From NCBI GenBank assembly GCA_943789105.1, contig CALSSW010000005.1, positions 124,001 through 188,000 of the forward strand: a stretch of 64,000 bases of DNA, written 5' to 3'. The position numbers were made by a program, and so were the translations under genes. Below the pieces are notes generated by a model. It was not told the origin of the DNA, made no database searches, and worked only from the letters and a program-made list of their open reading frames with translations. Below, one piece after another: positions 8,625-19,464 of this stretch; the stretch's first letter is position 1; each line of letters opens with the position of its first letter. The DNA is from an uncultured Ulvibacter sp. GTDB lineage: Bacteria > Bacteroidota > Bacteroidia > Flavobacteriales > Flavobacteriaceae.

Positions 8625-8942
8625 ATGAAAGAAAATTTATACAATATTGTAAAAGGGAGGTTTCTAGTAAGTGATGATACATTCAAGAACTGGAGGTTTG
8701 TTGTTTTTTTAAGCATTCTAGCTTTGATAATGATTGGAAGTAGTCATACCGCAGACAAAAAGGTGCACCGTATCGCAAAACTAAGCAATGAGGCTAAAGA
8801 ATTAAAGAGTGAGTATCTAGATGTTAGAAAACAACTCACTCAAACTAAAATGGAAAGTAAGTTAACGGCTGTAATGTCAAAAACTGGTTTACAAACCAGT
8901 ACGATACCACCCCAAAAAATAATCATCACTAAAAAACAGTAG
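8625..8942 (+). CDS. FtsL-like cell division protein
   Basis: A 105-residue bitopic protein: cytoplasmic N-terminus, one membrane segment (about 25-43, FVVFLSILALIMIGS), then a heptad-rich stretch (about 48-80) expected to form a coiled coil. Size, topology and position between rsmH and the PBP gene match the divergent FtsL of Bacteroidota, which recruits FtsQ/FtsW/FtsI at the septum. The functional call rests mainly on context and topology. It stops four bases before the ftsI start. Confidence 0.85.
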   Translation: MKENLYNIVKGRFLVSDDTFKNWRFVVFLSILALIMIGSSHTADKKVHRIAKLSNEAKELKSEYLDVRKQLTQTKMESKLTAVMSKTGLQTSTIPPQKIIITKKQ

Positions 8943-8946
8943 CGCG

Positions 8947-10950
8947 GTGTCAAATAATCAGAAGAACATATTAAACCGCTTATCTTTTGTAGCTGGAGGT
9001 ATGTTTCTCTTTGCGCTACTTATTGTTTTTAAACTAATTAATATTCAGTTTGTAGAGGGAGATGTGTATCGTGATTTGGCAGCCCAAGATGCTACCAAAA
9101 ATGTTGTAATACCTGCCAATAGAGGGAATATATATGCAGATGATGGTAGTCTTTTGGCAAGCTCGGTAGCAAAGTATGATATTAGGTTTGATACACAAAC
9201 AGTTACTAAAAAAGATTTTGACGAAAATTTAGTGCCGCTCTCTCAGGGGCTAAGCGATATGTTTGGTAATCCCACTTCTTATTATCAAAACCTATTGCGC
9301 ACCGCAAGGTCGAATAAAAATAGGTTTTTATTAATTGCAAAAAAGCTAGGATACTCAGATTATATTAAAGTTAAAAACATGCCTTTGTTAAAAAAAGGGG
9401 CCAACAGAGGTGGGCTTATTGTAATACCAGATACCGTTCGAGAACATCCAATGGGTAAAATTGCAGAACGTCTAGTGGGTAATCAAGATAGAAAAACTCC
9501 GGGTTATTATGCTGTTGGACTAGAGGGCGCTTATCATAGGCAGCTTAGCGGTAAAGACGGCAGACGTTTAAAGCAAAAGATTTCAAAAGGGAGATGGAAG
9601 CCTGTCTATGATGAAAATGAAATAGAGCCACAAGATGGGTATGATGTAATATCAACCATTAACATAAACATACAAGATATTGCCCATCACGCTCTGTTAA
9701 AACAACTAGAAGAATATCAGGCAGATCACGGAAGTGTCATTGTTATGGAAGTTGCAACGGGCGAAATTAAGGCAGTTGCAAATTTAGGAAAGAGCAAAAA
9801 TGGAGGTTATTACGAGCGCCTTAATTATGCAGTTGGAGAGTCTAGTGAGCCAGGATCAACCTTTAAAACAATTGCAATGGCTGTTGCCTTAGAACACAAG
9901 GTCTTGGATACCGCAACCCTTGTTGATACACAAAAAGGTAAGGTGCGAATGTATGGCCGCACTATTTCAGACTCAAAAAGAGGTGGCTACGGTGAGATAT
10001 CTACGGCAAAAGCTTTTGAAGTTTCATCAAATATTGGTTTTGCAAGAATGATTGATGGAGCTTACAAAGACGATCCAAAAAAATTCACAGACCAAATAAA
10101 AAAATGGAAGCTAGATCAAAAAATAGGCATTCCAATTCTAGGAGAGGGTGTGCCTGTAATTCCTGAGGTGGGAGATGCCCTTTGGAGTAAAAATGCATTG
10201 CCGTCTATTTCTTATGGGTATAATTTAAAGATGACACCACTACAAATTTTAACCTTTTACAATGCCATTGCAAATAACGGCACTATGGTTAGGCCCAGAT
10301 TTGTAAAAGAAATTCGTTCCTGGAAAAAGCAAATAGAAGTTTTTAATACAGAGGTTATTATAGCTAAAATAGCTTCCCAGGCTACCATTGGTAAAATGCA
10401 AGAGATGTTAAAAAACATTGTGGTACGAGGTACTGGTAAAAGCCTGTATTCCAAAAACTTTTCAATGGCAGGAAAAACAGGTACTGCAAGGATAGACTAC
10501 GCAAACCTTGACACTTGGTTGAAAGATAAAAAATATGTGTCCTCGTTTGCTGGTTACTTTCCAGCAGAACAGCCTAAATATTCTTGCATTGTGGTGATAC
10601 ATAAACCATCTGCAGATAAAGGCTACTACGGAGCAGATGTTACAGGGCCAGTTTTTAAACGTATTGCCCAGAAAATATATACAGATAGCCCACTAAAGGC
10701 AGAAATTGCCGCCAAAGATTTATTAGATGTGGTTACTCAAAGAGATTTTGATGGCTACTATAAAAACACCCAACAAGATGCCGCTACCATGCCAAATGTA
10801 AAGGGGATGCCTGCTATGGATGCTATCGCACTACTAGAAAATTTAGGACTTGTGGTGCAATTAAAAGGCAGTGGAAGGGTACAGCGCCAGTCGCTAACAA
10901 TAGGGGCTAAAATTAAAGAAGGTCAAGAAATTATACTCAATTTATCGTGA
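8947..10950 (+). CDS. ftsI: Septal penicillin-binding protein FtsI (PBP3) with PASTA domain
   Basis: Septal peptidoglycan transpeptidase, 667 residues. One N-terminal membrane helix (about 12-32), a PBP dimerisation domain, then a transpeptidase domain with SxxK (S304-T-F-K307), SSN (360-362) and KTG (510-512). A single PASTA domain occupies about 613-667. The start is GTG at 8947, four bases after the ftsL-like stop. The stop overlaps the murE GTG start by four bases (GTGA). Partners are FtsW and the FtsQ/FtsL complex. Confidence 0.95.
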   Translation: MSNNQKNILNRLSFVAGGMFLFALLIVFKLINIQFVEGDVYRDLAAQDATKNVVIPANRGNIYADDGSLLASSVAKYDIRFDTQTVTKKDFDENLVPLSQGLSDMFGNPTSYYQNLLRTARSNKNRFLLIAKKLGYSDYIKVKNMPLLKKGANRGGLIVIPDTVREHPMGKIAERLVGNQDRKTPGYYAVGLEGAYHRQLSGKDGRRLKQKISKGRWKPVYDENEIEPQDGYDVISTININIQDIAHHALLKQLEEYQADHGSVIVMEVATGEIKAVANLGKSKNGGYYERLNYAVGESSEPGSTFKTIAMAVALEHKVLDTATLVDTQKGKVRMYGRTISDSKRGGYGEISTAKAFEVSSNIGFARMIDGAYKDDPKKFTDQIKKWKLDQKIGIPILGEGVPVIPEVGDALWSKNALPSISYGYNLKMTPLQILTFYNAIANNGTMVRPRFVKEIRSWKKQIEVFNTEVIIAKIASQATIGKMQEMLKNIVVRGTGKSLYSKNFSMAGKTGTARIDYANLDTWLKDKKYVSSFAGYFPAEQPKYSCIVVIHKPSADKGYYGADVTGPVFKRIAQKIYTDSPLKAEIAAKDLLDVVTQRDFDGYYKNTQQDAATMPNVKGMPAMDAIALLENLGLVVQLKGSGRVQRQSLTIGAKIKEGQEIILNLS

Positions 10951-12410
10951 TAACATTAAAAGACATATTGTATAGAGTTTCCCTTGAAAAAGTAGTGGGA
11001 AATACCGCCTTGGCTTTTCGTGAGTTACAGTTTGATAGCCGTAAAGTTGGACTAGACGATGTTTTTGTTGCCATAAAGGGTATCCAAAGCGATGGTCATC
11101 AATTTATTAAAAAAGCTATTGATCAAGGCGCTTTGGCTGTGGTGTGTCAGCAAATGCCAAAAGAGATTATAAATGGCATTACCTACTTGCAGGTACAAGA
11201 CACCCAACAAGCATTGGCTATCATGGCATCTCACTTTTATGGAAACCCCTCTGAGGAGCTACAATTGGTAGGAGTAACGGGAACCAATGGTAAAACCACC
11301 ATTGCAACACTTTTATATACTCTTTTTACATCTGCAGGGTATAAAGTGGGTCTTCTATCCACAATTAAGGTGATTATTGGCCCTATAGAACATCTAGCCA
11401 CCCATACAACCCCAGATAGCTTAGCAATAAATAAGTATTTACGCCAAATGGTAGACAAGGGAGTATCCTATTGTTTTATGGAGGTAAGCTCTCATGGTAT
11501 TGATCAAAAAAGAACAGAAGGCTTGCATTTTGTTGGAGGTATTTTCACAAATTTATCTCATGATCATTTAGACTATCATTCCAGTTTTAAGCAATACCGT
11601 GATGTTAAAAAATTATTCTTTGACTCCTTGCCTAAAACTGCCTTTGCTTTAACAAACGCAGACGATAAAAATGGCCCTGTAATGCTACAAAACACAAAGG
11701 CTAGAAAGTATACCTACGCTTTAAAAACGATTGCAGATTATAAAGCTCAAATCTTAGAAAATCAATTGCAAGGATTGCTTTTAAAGATTAACAATCAGGA
11801 ATTGTGGGTCAAGCTTATCGGAAATTTTAACGCCTATAACCTGTTAGCCATTTATGCTACTGCAGAACAATTGGGCCTTGAAGAATTTGATATTTTACAG
11901 ATATTAAGCACCCTAGAGAGTGTGGATGGAAGGTTTCAATACCTAATCTCTGAGGGTAAAATAACAGCAATTATTGATTACGCTCATACACCAGATGCGC
12001 TAAAAAACGTGCTAGATACCATAAATACTATAAGATCAGGTAACGAACAACTTATTACCGTAGTGGGTTGTGGCGGAGACAGAGATGTTGAAAAAAGACC
12101 AAAAATGGGTGCTATTGCTGCCCAGTTAAGTACCAAAGTGATTTTTACAAGTGATAACCCACGCTCAGAAAATCCAGATTCAATCATACAACAAATTGAA
12201 GCAGGTGTACCACCACAGCATTATAAAAAAACAATAGCCATTACAGACAGAAAACAGGCTATAAAGACAGCATGCCAAATGGCAAATGAGCATGATATTA
12301 TACTTGTGGCTGGAAAGGGCCATGAGACCTATCAAGAAATTCAAGGGGTGCGCAGTGAGTTTGATGATCGTAAAACGATAAGTGAATTATTAATCGCCCT
12401 AAATAAATAA
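10947..12410 (+). CDS. murE: UDP-N-acetylmuramoyl-tripeptide synthetase MurE, meso-DAP type
   Basis: Adds the third amino acid to the peptidoglycan stem peptide in the cytoplasm. The 487-residue Mur ligase has the ATP loop GTNGKTT (112-118), HTTPDS substrate loop, and SSHGIDQ. The specificity motif DNPR (403-406) marks a meso-diaminopimelate enzyme rather than a lysine one. It starts at GTG 10947 inside the ftsI stop, implying translational coupling. Confidence 0.96.
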   Translation: MITLKDILYRVSLEKVVGNTALAFRELQFDSRKVGLDDVFVAIKGIQSDGHQFIKKAIDQGALAVVCQQMPKEIINGITYLQVQDTQQALAIMASHFYGNPSEELQLVGVTGTNGKTTIATLLYTLFTSAGYKVGLLSTIKVIIGPIEHLATHTTPDSLAINKYLRQMVDKGVSYCFMEVSSHGIDQKRTEGLHFVGGIFTNLSHDHLDYHSSFKQYRDVKKLFFDSLPKTAFALTNADDKNGPVMLQNTKARKYTYALKTIADYKAQILENQLQGLLLKINNQELWVKLIGNFNAYNLLAIYATAEQLGLEEFDILQILSTLESVDGRFQYLISEGKITAIIDYAHTPDALKNVLDTINTIRSGNEQLITVVGCGGDRDVEKRPKMGAIAAQLSTKVIFTSDNPRSENPDSIIQQIEAGVPPQHYKKTIAITDRKQAIKTACQMANEHDIILVAGKGHETYQEIQGVRSEFDDRKTISELLIALNK

Positions 12411-12414
12411 AGCT

Positions 12415-13647
12415 ATGTTATATTATTTGTTTGATTTTTTAGATAAAACCTATGATTTGCCTGGAGCTGGATTGTTTCAGTTTATCACCTTTAGAGCGGC
12501 ACTGGCCGTTATTACCTCTTTGCTAATAGCAACGGTTTGGGGAAAGAAAATTATCAAGATTTTACAAGATAAACAAATGGGTGAAACCATTAGAGATCTT
12601 GGCTTGCAGGGGCAGTCAGAAAAGGCAGGAACTCCAACTATGGGTGGCTTGATTATTATTTTAGCCACGCTTGTTCCTGTGGTATTGTTTGCTAAGCTGG
12701 ATAACATTTATGTGATTTTGTTACTTGTAACTACTCTTTGGATGGGAGCCATAGGCTTTTTAGATGATTATCTAAAAAAGTTTAAAAATGACAAGGATGG
12801 TTTGCCAGGAAAATTTAAAGTAATCGGCCAAGTTGGGCTTGGTGTCATTGTAGGGGCAACGATGTTTTTTCATAGCGATATTACTGTTAAAACAGAAAAG
12901 TTAGATCCTATTACGGGTCAAGAAATGGTAAACACTACAGGTGTAAAAACATTTAACGATGCAGAGAAAACCCTATTAACTACCATGCCTTTTGTAAGTG
13001 GTAATGAGATTAACTATGAGAAATTAGTAACCTGGGCAGGAGATGGGTACGCATCATACGCATGGTTGATATTTATACCTATTGTAATTTTTATTATCAC
13101 CGCAGTTTCTAATGGAGCCAATCTCACCGACGGTATCGATGGTCTTGCTGCTGGAACCTCTGCTATTATAGCGGTTACCTTAGCCATTTTTGCTTGGGTG
13201 AGTGGTAATGTAATTTTCTCAGACTACCTCAATATTATGTATATCCCAAATACGGGAGAGCTCACTATTTTTATTATGGCTTTTGTTGGGGCTCTTATAG
13301 GTTTTTTATGGTACAATGCATATCCAGCACAAGTGTTTATGGGTGATACAGGGAGTTTAACCATTGGTGGTATAATCGCTGTTATTGCAATTGCAATAAG
13401 AAAAGAATGGTTGATTCCAATACTATGCGGTATTTTTTTGATGGAAAACCTTTCGGTTGTATTGCAGGTAGGATGGTTTAAATACACTAAAAAGAAATTT
13501 GGAGCAGGAAGGCGCATTTTTAAAATGTCTCCCCTGCACCATCATTACCAAAAAGGTGGTTTTCATGAAAGTAAGATTGTGACTCGTTTTTGGATTGTTG
13601 GAATTTTCTTAGCAGTATTAACCATAGTGACATTAAAAATTAGATAA
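12415..13647 (+). CDS. mraY: Phospho-MurNAc-pentapeptide transferase MraY
   Basis: Forms lipid I by moving phospho-MurNAc-pentapeptide to undecaprenyl phosphate. Polytopic membrane protein with LDDYLKK and [19 protein letters not shown] and [10 protein letters not shown] active-site motifs. At 410 residues it is about 50 longer than E. coli MraY because of an insertion around 150-215 (rich in T, K and E) between membrane helices, a form usual in Bacteroidota. It begins four bases after murE. Confidence 0.96.
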   Translation: MLYYLFDFLDKTYDLPGAGLFQFITFRAALAVITSLLIATVWGKKIIKILQDKQMGETIRDLGLQGQSEKAGTPTMGGLIIILATLVPVVLFAKLDNIYVILLLVTTLWMGAIGFLDDYLKKFKNDKDGLPGKFKVIGQVGLGVIVGATMFFHSDITVKTEKLDPITGQEMVNTTGVKTFNDAEKTLLTTMPFVSGNEINYEKLVTWAGDGYASYAWLIFIPIVIFIITAVSNGANLTDGIDGLAAGTSAIIAVTLAIFAWVSGNVIFSDYLNIMYIPNTGELTIFIMAFVGALIGFLWYNAYPAQVFMGDTGSLTIGGIIAVIAIAIRKEWLIPILCGIFLMENLSVVLQVGWFKYTKKKFGAGRRIFKMSPLHHHYQKGGFHESKIVTRFWIVGIFLAVLTIVTLKIR

Positions 13648-13690
13648 TAAATCAAAAGTAGCCTTAAGGGGTTTAAGCGAAGTATTAAAA

Positions 13691-15026
13691 ATGAGACAGA
13701 AACTAGTCATATTAGGTGGAGGAGAAAGTGGTGTTGGTACTGCTATTTTAGGTCAGCAAAAAGGCTATGATGTTTTTGTGAGTGACTATGGAGCCATTAA
13801 AGACAACTATGCCAAAGTGCTATCAAATAATCAAATTAGTTGGGAAGACAAAGGACACACGGTTTCTAAAATTATCCCTGCAGATATAGTGGTAAAAAGC
13901 CCTGGTATCCCAGATGTCGGCCCCAATAATACATAGTATTAAACAGGCTGGTGTAAAGGTGATTTCAGAAATAGAATTTGCGACACAGTTTACAAATGCA
14001 ACTATTGTTGCAATAACTGGCAGCAATGGTAAAACCTCTACGGCAAGTTTAACCTATGCGCTGCTTAAGGATGATCTAAATGTGGCCCTTGGAGGAAATA
14101 TTGGAGACAGCTTTGCGGCACAGGTTGCGTCACCAGGCTATGAAAATTTTGTATTGGAGCTAAGTAGTTTCCAGCTAGATGGTATTGAAAAATTTGCGCC
14201 ACATATTGCGGTTTTAACAAACCTGAGTCCAGATCATCTTGATAGGTATGAGAATTCATATCAAAAATATATAGCCTCAAAATTTAGAATAACGATGAAT
14301 CAAAAAGCGTCAGACTATTTTATCTACGATGCAGATGACGATCAAATAAATAAATGGCTAGCAAGCCATGAAATCAAAGCCATAAAATTACCCTTCTCGC
14401 TCACACAAAAACTAGAGCAAGGAGCTTATATAAAAGAAAAGAAAATAATAATAACCATACATAATACCCAATTCACTATGCCAATTGCAACGTTAGGACT
14501 TCAAGGTAAGCACAATATCAAAAATGCCATGGCTGCAAGTACTGTAGCAACGCTATTAAAAATCAGAAAGGCAACCATAAGGGAGTCTTTAGAGAGTTTT
14601 CAAGGGGTAGAACATCGCCTTGAAAATGTATTAAAAATTAATAATGTGATGTATATCAATGATAGTAAAGCTACCAATGTTAATGCAACATTCTACGCCT
14701 TAGATAGCGTAAAAACTCCAACGGTTTGGATTGTTGGCGGCGTAGATAAAGGCAATGATTACAGTGAGCTTTTGCCACTTGTAAATGAAAAAGTAAAGGC
14801 TATTATCTGTTTGGGTGTAGATAATGAGAAAATCAAATCTTTGTTTGGCAATGTGGTAGATTTACTAGTAGAGACTGCTGGTATGCAAGAGGCTGTAAAA
14901 GTAGCCTATAAACTAGCCGACAGAAATGACACTGTTTTACTAAGTCCAGCATGTGCTAGTTTCGATTTGTTTAAGAATTATGAAGACAGAGGCAGGCAAT
15001 TTAAAGAAGCTGTGAGACATCTTTAA
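13691..15026 (+). CDS. murD: UDP-N-acetylmuramoylalanine-D-glutamate ligase MurD, apparent frameshift
   Basis: Adds D-Glu to UDP-MurNAc-L-Ala. The gene is read in two frames: 13691 to about 13918 gives the N-terminus (VILGGGESGVGTA to SPGIPDV), then reading stops at 13934, while the next frame continues from about 13920 as APIIHSIKQAGVKVISEIEF with GSNGKTSTAS and the rest. Removing one base within GTCGGCCCC (13916-13924) joins them into a 444-residue MurD of normal length and sequence. Since MurD is essential and no second copy is in the window, a sequencing or assembly insertion is the likeliest cause; true mutation or frameshifting cannot be excluded. Confidence 0.9.
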
Positions 15027-15070
15027 TAGGCAGTTATTACTACTTGAATACATAAAATTTATATAAAAAA

Positions 15071-16264
15071 GTGAAGTCAATATTTAAAAACATACAAGGA
15101 GATAGTGTTATTTGGGCCATTATTGGTGTGTTGGCTATATTTTCTTTTTTACCTGTGTATAGCGCAAGTAGTAATCTAGCTTACCTGTATGGCGATGGAA
15201 ACACTTTTAAGTTTTTAGCAAAGCATTTTGCGCACTTGGTACTTGGTTTTGGGATCTTGTATGGGGTTCACAAAATACCATACCATTATTTTAGAGGTCT
15301 TTCTATGATTGCTCTGCCTATTGTTGTTGTACTGTTACTTATAACGATGGCCCAAGGCACTACTATTGGTGGTGCTAATGCCAGTAGATGGATACGGGTG
15401 CCATTGGTTGGTGTTACATTTCAAACCTCTACTCTAGCCGCAGTTGTTTTAATGACCTATGTGGCTAGATATCTCTCTACAATAGAAAGTAAGCTTGTTA
15501 GCTTTAAAGAAACATTATTGCCTTTGTGGTTGCCTGTTTTTTTAATACTGGGGTTAATCTTGCCAGCAAATTTTTCTACTGCAGCGATTATTTTTGCTAT
15601 GGTTGTTTTATTGGTTTTTATTGGTGGGTATCCTCTTCGATATTTGGCAATTATTTTAACTACAGGGTTGCTTTTGTTAAGTTTATTTGTGATGTCGGCA
15701 AAAGCATTTCCGGATGTGTTTCCAAATAGGGTAGATACCTGGATTAGCAGGGTTGTTAGTTTTGTGGATAAGACAGACAAAGATGCAGATTACCAAATAA
15801 TTAAAGCAAAAACAGCCATTGCCTCAGGCGGTATTACTGGTTTGGGCCCAGGAAAAAGTGTGCAAAAAAACTTTTTACCACAATCTTCCTCAGATTTTAT
15901 CTATGCCATTATTGTTGAAGAATTTGGCCTATTAGGCGCCCTAGTTGTCATGGTAGTATACTTGTTATTGCTATTTAGGCTGGTTGTTGTAGCGCATAAA
16001 TCTAGTGCTATGTTCTCAAAATTACTGGTCATTGGTGTTGGGCTTCCTGTTGTATTTCAAGCACTTGTTAATATGGCAGTTGCCGTAGAGTTGTTTCCCG
16101 TAACTGGGCAAACATTGCCACTTATAAGTAGTGGAGGAACTAGTATTTGGATGACATGTTTGGCCCTTGGAATGGTGTTGAGTGTGAGTGCAAAAAGAGA
16201 AGTAGAAAAAAATGAAGAGCAAGCTATGGAAAACCCCCTTGATATATTGAGTCAAACCTTATAA
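15071..16264 (+). CDS. ftsW: Lipid II polymerase FtsW (SEDS family)
   Basis: Septal glycosyltransferase acting with FtsI. 397 residues with about ten membrane helices; the SEDS signature LPLISSGGTSIW is near the C-terminus and VEEFGLLGAL in a loop before it. The start is GTG at 15071. The next gene, murG, begins 11 bases after its stop if the ATT start is right. Confidence 0.94.
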   Translation: MKSIFKNIQGDSVIWAIIGVLAIFSFLPVYSASSNLAYLYGDGNTFKFLAKHFAHLVLGFGILYGVHKIPYHYFRGLSMIALPIVVVLLLITMAQGTTIGGANASRWIRVPLVGVTFQTSTLAAVVLMTYVARYLSTIESKLVSFKETLLPLWLPVFLILGLILPANFSTAAIIFAMVVLLVFIGGYPLRYLAIILTTGLLLLSLFVMSAKAFPDVFPNRVDTWISRVVSFVDKTDKDADYQIIKAKTAIASGGITGLGPGKSVQKNFLPQSSSDFIYAIIVEEFGLLGALVVMVVYLLLLFRLVVVAHKSSAMFSKLLVIGVGLPVVFQALVNMAVAVELFPVTGQTLPLISSGGTSIWMTCLALGMVLSVSAKREVEKNEEQAMENPLDILSQTL

Positions 16265-16275
16265 ATAGAAATAGT

Positions 16276-17382
16276 ATTAACACACAAAAAACATATAAAT
16301 TTATTATCTCTGGTGGAGGCACGGGAGGCCATATCTATCCAGCTATTGCCATCGCTGATGAATTAAAACGTCGTTTTCCTAGGGCAATGTTTTTATTTGT
16401 TGGGGCCAAAGATAGGATGGAAATGCAAAAAATCCCTCAAGCTGGATATACGATCAAGGGTCTCTGGATTGCAGGGCTACAACGCTCATTAAGTCTCAAA
16501 AACGTACTATTCCCTTTTAAATTAATTTCTAGTTTATGGACTTCAAGAAAAATAATTAAATCCTTTAACCCAGATGTTGCCATTGGTACTGGAGGTTATG
16601 CAAGTGCGCCTTTATTGAAAATAGCTTCTAGGCAAGGAGTTCCTTGTTTAATCCAGGAGCAAAATAGCCATGCAGGAATTACCAACAAATGGTTGGCGAG
16701 CCATGTGCAGTCTATATGTACCGCCTACGATGGTATGGATCGATTTTTTCCGGCCAGTAAAATAATGTTAACTGGAAACCCTGTACGTAAAGACTTGTTA
16801 AGTGTTCAAAGCAATAGACTTCAGGGGCTGTCATTTTTTAATTTGCGTGCTACATTAAAAACAATATTGGTATTAGGTGGGTCTTTGGGCGCCAAAAAAA
16901 TCAACGAATTAATTGATGCCCATTTGCCTTATTTTAAAAAGCATGAGATCCAGGTTTTATGGCAATGTGGAAAAATATATGCACCAACCTATCAAGATAG
17001 AACACAGGATACTATTCAGGTTCATCCCTATATAAACCGCATGGATTTGGCATACGGCGTAGCAGATGTTATTATTAGTAGGGCAGGTGCTTTGTCTGTC
17101 TCAGAGCTGTGCTTGGTTGGGAAGCCTGTGATTTTTATACCAAGTCCAAATGTGGCTGAAGACCATCAAACAAAAAATGCCTTGTCTATCTCTAAAAAAC
17201 ATGCCGCTATTTTATTGCATGAAAAGGATGCCCTAGGGAAGTTCGAAACTATTATGAGTGACTTGCTTGGTGATTCCCAAAAACAGCAGCAATTAGGTAC
17301 TGCTATTTTAGCATTAGCTAAACCCAGAGCTACAAAAGATATTGTTGACCAAATTGAAAATTTAATTCACCAGAAACTATAG
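16276..17382 (+). CDS. murG: UDP-GlcNAc:undecaprenyl-PP-MurNAc-pentapeptide transferase MurG, ATT start
   Basis: Makes lipid II from lipid I on the inner membrane face. The glycine-rich loop SGGGTGGHIYPAIAIADEL at the family's N-terminus is encoded upstream of the first ATG in frame (16387). The frame is open back to a stop at 16240-16242 and holds no ATG, GTG or TTG before that loop. Starting at the ATT at 16276 gives MNTQKTYKFIISGGG, the length expected, for 368 residues. ATT is a rare but known start codon; an ATG to ATT sequence error is the alternative. Other motifs: IGTGGYASAPLL, QEQNSHAGITNKWL, GNPVRKDLL, and SRAGALSVSEL in the UDP-GlcNAc site. It abuts murC. Confidence 0.9.
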   Translation: MNTQKTYKFIISGGGTGGHIYPAIAIADELKRRFPRAMFLFVGAKDRMEMQKIPQAGYTIKGLWIAGLQRSLSLKNVLFPFKLISSLWTSRKIIKSFNPDVAIGTGGYASAPLLKIASRQGVPCLIQEQNSHAGITNKWLASHVQSICTAYDGMDRFFPASKIMLTGNPVRKDLLSVQSNRLQGLSFFNLRATLKTILVLGGSLGAKKINELIDAHLPYFKKHEIQVLWQCGKIYAPTYQDRTQDTIQVHPYINRMDLAYGVADVIISRAGALSVSELCLVGKPVIFIPSPNVAEDHQTKNALSISKKHAAILLHEKDALGKFETIMSDLLGDSQKQQQLGTAILALAKPRATKDIVDQIENLIHQKL

Positions 17383-18753
17383 ATGCATACTCTTGATAAC
17401 ATACAATCTATATACTTTGTTGGCATTGGCGGTATAGGGATGAGCGCTCTAGCTCGTTTTGCGCTGAAAAAAAACAGAGCTGTCTTTGGGTATGATAAAA
17501 CTAAAACAGACCTAACAGCCACGCTAGAAAAAGAAGGGGCAGTTATAACTTTTGAGGATAGTGTATCATCACTTCCACCAAAGGTTAAAAACAGTATAAG
17601 TACCCTAGTGGTGTATACTCCAGCAATTCCTGAAGATAACAAAATACTAAGTTGGTTCACCCAACAAGATTACAGGGTTATTAAACGCGCTGAGTTTTTA
17701 GGAGAATTAACCCAAGATACCCTTTGCTTGGCTGTTGCAGGAACCCACGGAAAAACAACTACCTCTGCAATTTTAGGACACTTATTGGCCTATTGTGATA
17801 TGCCAGTAACTGCTTTTTTGGGAGGTATAACAGAGAATTATAATTCAAATTTTATCAGTAAGGGTACTGCCATAACGGTTGTAGAGGCAGATGAGTTTGA
17901 CCGCTCGTTTTTGACCCTCAAGCCAGATATTGCCTGTATTACCTCTATGGATGCAGATCATCTAGACATTTATGGTGATGCAAGCGCCTTGGAGGCTTCT
18001 TTTTTAGACTTTGCAGATTTAGTGGCCGATAAAAATAAACTCTTACACAAAAAAGGATTGCCTTTGCAAGGACAAAGTATAGCCCTTGAAGAGCCAGCAG
18101 CCTACCAAGGAAAAAATATACGCATCGAAAATGGGGCTTACAAATTTGATTTTATAGCACCTGAGGTAACCTTGTGTGATGTATCTTTTTGTTTGCCTGG
18201 GCATCACAACCTTTACAATGCGGTTACGGCGCTGTCTATGGCAATTTTGGCTGGAGCCCCATCGCATTTGTTGAAAGAGGCTTTGTCAAAATTTAAAGGT
18301 GTAGCGCGTAGATTTTCTTATAGAATTAGAAGAGATGATTTGGTGCTTATTGATGATTATGCCCATCATCCAACAGAACTTGATGCGCTTTTTCAAGGGG
18401 TGAATGAAATGTATCCAGAAGATCAAAAGTTGATTGTTTTTCAGCCACATTTGTTTAGTAGAACTCGAGATTTTATTGATGGTTTTGCTGAAAGTTTAGC
18501 AAGGTTTAATCAAGTATTGCTGTTGGATATTTATCCTGCAAGAGAAGCGCCTATTGATGGTGTAAATTCTTCTTGCTTATTGGAAAAAATAAAGAAAATT
18601 GCCATAGATGTTGACAATATTTCTTTGGTCTCTAAAGAATCACTTGCGGGAGAATTAAAAAAGTCTAGTTGTAGAGTTAAATTATTGGTTGGCGCCGGAG
18701 ATATTGGAGCAGAGGTTTCACAGATTACTAAAATACTAAAGCATGAAAATTAA
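17383..18753 (+). CDS. murC: UDP-N-acetylmuramate-L-alanine ligase MurC
   Basis: Adds L-Ala to UDP-MurNAc. 456 residues with N-terminal GIGGIGMSALA, ATP loop AGTHGKTTTSA, VEADEFDRSFL, and DDYAHHPTELDA in the C-terminal domain. The ATG follows the murG stop directly, and the end overlaps ftsQ by 11 bases. Confidence 0.96.
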   Translation: MHTLDNIQSIYFVGIGGIGMSALARFALKKNRAVFGYDKTKTDLTATLEKEGAVITFEDSVSSLPPKVKNSISTLVVYTPAIPEDNKILSWFTQQDYRVIKRAEFLGELTQDTLCLAVAGTHGKTTTSAILGHLLAYCDMPVTAFLGGITENYNSNFISKGTAITVVEADEFDRSFLTLKPDIACITSMDADHLDIYGDASALEASFLDFADLVADKNKLLHKKGLPLQGQSIALEEPAAYQGKNIRIENGAYKFDFIAPEVTLCDVSFCLPGHHNLYNAVTALSMAILAGAPSHLLKEALSKFKGVARRFSYRIRRDDLVLIDDYAHHPTELDALFQGVNEMYPEDQKLIVFQPHLFSRTRDFIDGFAESLARFNQVLLLDIYPAREAPIDGVNSSCLLEKIKKIAIDVDNISLVSKESLAGELKKSSCRVKLLVGAGDIGAEVSQITKILKHEN

Positions 18754-19459
18754 TTTGAACTTTATAGGCTTTATAGTGATTTCAAGCTTTATTGTGTTTC
18801 TTTTTGGCTTTACAATGCAAAGAAATGAAGCTAGAAATTTGTCTAAAATAGTGGTAAGTTTTGAGGATGAAACGCCTCCTTTTATCACTTTAGATTCGGT
18901 TAATAAATTGTTAATACAAAATTTTGAGACTCTTGCTAGCGTCCCAAAAGAAGCTTTAGTTTTGAAAGAGGTGGAGGAGCGATTGCTGAAAAATCAGATG
19001 ATTCACAGCGCAGAAGTTTATATCACAGTTGATGGAATATTAGGCGCTAAAATAAAGCAAAGAACTCCTATTGCAAGGATTGTTGACAAGCAGGATTATT
19101 ACCTTGATACTGAGGGAGAAAAGATGCCTTTGTCATCGGTGTATACGGCAAGAGTTCCAATTGTTACTGGAGCGATCACAAAACATGCAAAACAACTCAC
19201 AGATTTATTGATGCAGATAAATCAAGACCAGATGATAAAAAGTAGTGTTGTAGCCTTGGATGTTTTACAAGGCGGAACACTCAAAATGCGAATTCGCAAA
19301 CAAGATTTTACAGTGCTCTTTGGTACAACAGAAAATGCGGCACTAAAATTTCAGAATTATAAAGCATTTTATCAAAAAATAAAACAAGATAGTATGTTGA
19401 CTCGCTACAAAACGGTTGATTTAAGATTTGGTAATCAAGTAGTGGCAACAAAAAAATAA
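18743..19459 (+). CDS. ftsQ: Cell division protein FtsQ
   Basis: Bitopic divisome protein of 238 residues: short cytoplasmic end, one membrane helix (about 6-24), a POTRA-like segment (about 35-110, EVEERLLKNQMIHSAEVY) and a beta domain. It links FtsL to FtsI/FtsW. The start overlaps the murC end by 11 bases, and the start of ftsA follows 5 bases after its stop. Sequence conservation in FtsQ is weak, so the call leans on position. Confidence 0.88.
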   Translation: MKINLNFIGFIVISSFIVFLFGFTMQRNEARNLSKIVVSFEDETPPFITLDSVNKLLIQNFETLASVPKEALVLKEVEERLLKNQMIHSAEVYITVDGILGAKIKQRTPIARIVDKQDYYLDTEGEKMPLSSVYTARVPIVTGAITKHAKQLTDLLMQINQDQMIKSSVVALDVLQGGTLKMRIRKQDFTVLFGTTENAALKFQNYKAFYQKIKQDSMLTRYKTVDLRFGNQVVATKK

Positions 19460-19464
19460 AGGCT

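Noticed and set aside
13919-13936. Programmed frameshift signal in murD
   Set aside because: No slippery heptamer, no stop codon at the shift site and no strong downstream structure seen; a base insertion is simpler.
13914-15026. Second murD part as a separate short gene starting at ATG 13914
   Set aside because: It begins in the middle of the MurD N-terminal domain and lacks the first 75 residues; one gene with a frameshift explains it better.
16387-17382. murG starting at the first in-frame ATG (16387)
   Set aside because: This would remove the essential GGGTGGH loop, which is encoded directly upstream in the same open frame.
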